A stretch of DNA of 64,000 nucleotides from Branchipolynoe longqiensis (lineage: Eukaryota; Annelida; Polychaeta; Phyllodocida; Polynoidae), in the NCBI GenBank assembly GCA_030323885.1, contig CM059193.1, forward strand, positions 93,922,852-93,986,851, in the 5' to 3' direction. Each line of letters begins with the position of its first letter. The stretch's first letter is position 1. The notes under the pieces were generated by a model, which worked only from the letters and a program-made list of their open reading frames with translations, was not told the DNA's origin and did no database searches. Positions 63,556 to 64,000 of this stretch are shown here, one piece after another. The translations under genes and the position numbers were made by a program.

Positions 63556-64000
63556 AGACTACATCACGGTTCCAGCGGCGCGGTGCATTGTGGGGTGCAT
63601 CAGAGCAAAACAACCCCCCCAAAAGCACATGGCACATGCTAATACACTGGGTGCAGCTATGAAATGTGCTAGTTTCAGCTCATCTCACCTCTTGTTTGAA
63701 ACATAGAATACTAACTAAAAAAATATATATAATAAATTAAGATATTAATCTTTTATCCAGCATTGCATTTACATCAATATAATCAGCACATCTTATGCCA
63801 TGTGCATTTAGATTTAGAAAGATCTAGGCACTCAGACTAGTGTTAGAGCCATAGCCAGAGTACTCAATGCATTGTCAATGGCAGTGAGCAATCTCCATAC
63901 AGAAAAAGTAAAATATTGATAAAACCACACCACCTAGAGACAAACCGCTTGGAACACATATAGACAACATGTTTAACAAAAAGATTATATTAGATTTATA
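63556..64000 (+). mobile_element. M2 inverted-repeat element, cut by window end
   Basis: Starts AGACTACATCACGGTTCCAG. Compared by eye it is about 95 percent identical to the reverse complement of 17607-18199, including AGATATTAATCTTTTATCCA and CCACACCACCTAGAGACAAA. No ORF. Confidence 0.9.

Overview
This 64 kb window is nuclear DNA of an animal, most likely a mollusc and perhaps a gastropod. The main reason is a tRNA-headed SINE (called SINE-C here; body with GGGCTATTTTCC and a 3' end in TTAAATAAAAC) that I recognise from memory as widespread in molluscan genomes; this could not be checked here. There is no operon structure, no complete gene, no real rRNA or tRNA gene and no CRISPR array. Almost everything is transposon-derived or tandemly repeated. 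The long proline/histidine/valine/cysteine-rich reading frames are translations of C-, G-, CA- or GT-rich simple sequence, not proteins.

Five tRNA-related SINE types recur. SINE-A is about 330 bp, with head TGGCCGAATCGG and tail GCCAGGACGTAAAACTCC. SINE-B shares the SINE-A body but has another head and tail. SINE-C is described above. SINE-D is about 110 bp, with a head like GCCTAGGTGGTGTAATGG. SINE-E has head GTTCTCTGTGGCGGAGTGG. Terminal-inverted-repeat (TIR) elements are also frequent. M1 is TTAA-flanked with end TAAAGCTGCATAGTCCGATG. M2 has end AGACTACATCACGGTTCC. M3 has end CAAAGACCC. M4 is pogo-like with end CAGTAAAACCTC. M5 has end TTAAGCATGG. Finally there is a group called W (word) elements here. 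Four LINE remnants are visible: a CR1/Jockey-like reverse transcriptase, an RNase-H-bearing I-type 3' end, a short RT C-terminus and a C2H2 zinc-finger C-terminus.

Layout. 1-6 kb: SINEs, a 30-bp minisatellite split by a 1-kb dispersed repeat (R1), and a possible regulatory block at 3.6-3.9 kb. 6.7-8.6 kb: 34-bp minisatellite. 9-10 kb: second R1 copy. 11-22 kb: SINEs, M1, M1 with nested M2, and long C-, CACCAT- and GT-rich blocks. 22.7-26.2 kb: 94-bp and 66-bp satellites around a W element. 26.5-27.5 kb: RNase-H LINE. 27.8-28.5 kb: tandem M1 pair. 29.9-34 kb: two related W elements, a C-rich kilobase and a possible first exon at 33.0 kb. 36.3-39.2 kb: CpG-rich and E2F-like unique sequence. 40.5-41.9 kb: 47-bp satellite, followed by a possible first exon at 42.07 kb. 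43.4-45.6 kb: two related W elements. 47.2-48.5 kb: 56-bp satellite. 49.5-51.9 kb: SINE inside LINE inside M1. 52.4-53.7 kb: nested W elements. 57.2-58.1 kb: W inside M5. 58.9-61.3 kb: an M1 copy whose interior has expanded into a 30-bp satellite and received an M3 insertion. 63.5 kb to the end: a fresh M2.

The most unusual signal is the W elements. Members of a group share terminal repeats and a colinear internal skeleton (including a conserved near-palindrome), but each is filled with its own short repeated word: ACACGTC-like, AACGTAG-like, CATACGC-like, GCGTAATGC-like, GCATGCGAATGCG-like and so on. The second signal is a cluster of perfect AGGTCA direct repeats, one set only 16 bp upstream of a candidate first exon. 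Together with two ORFs ending in consensus splice donors this suggests, weakly, that the window is the 5' or intronic part of a regulatory gene. All functional statements are inferences from sequence alone.
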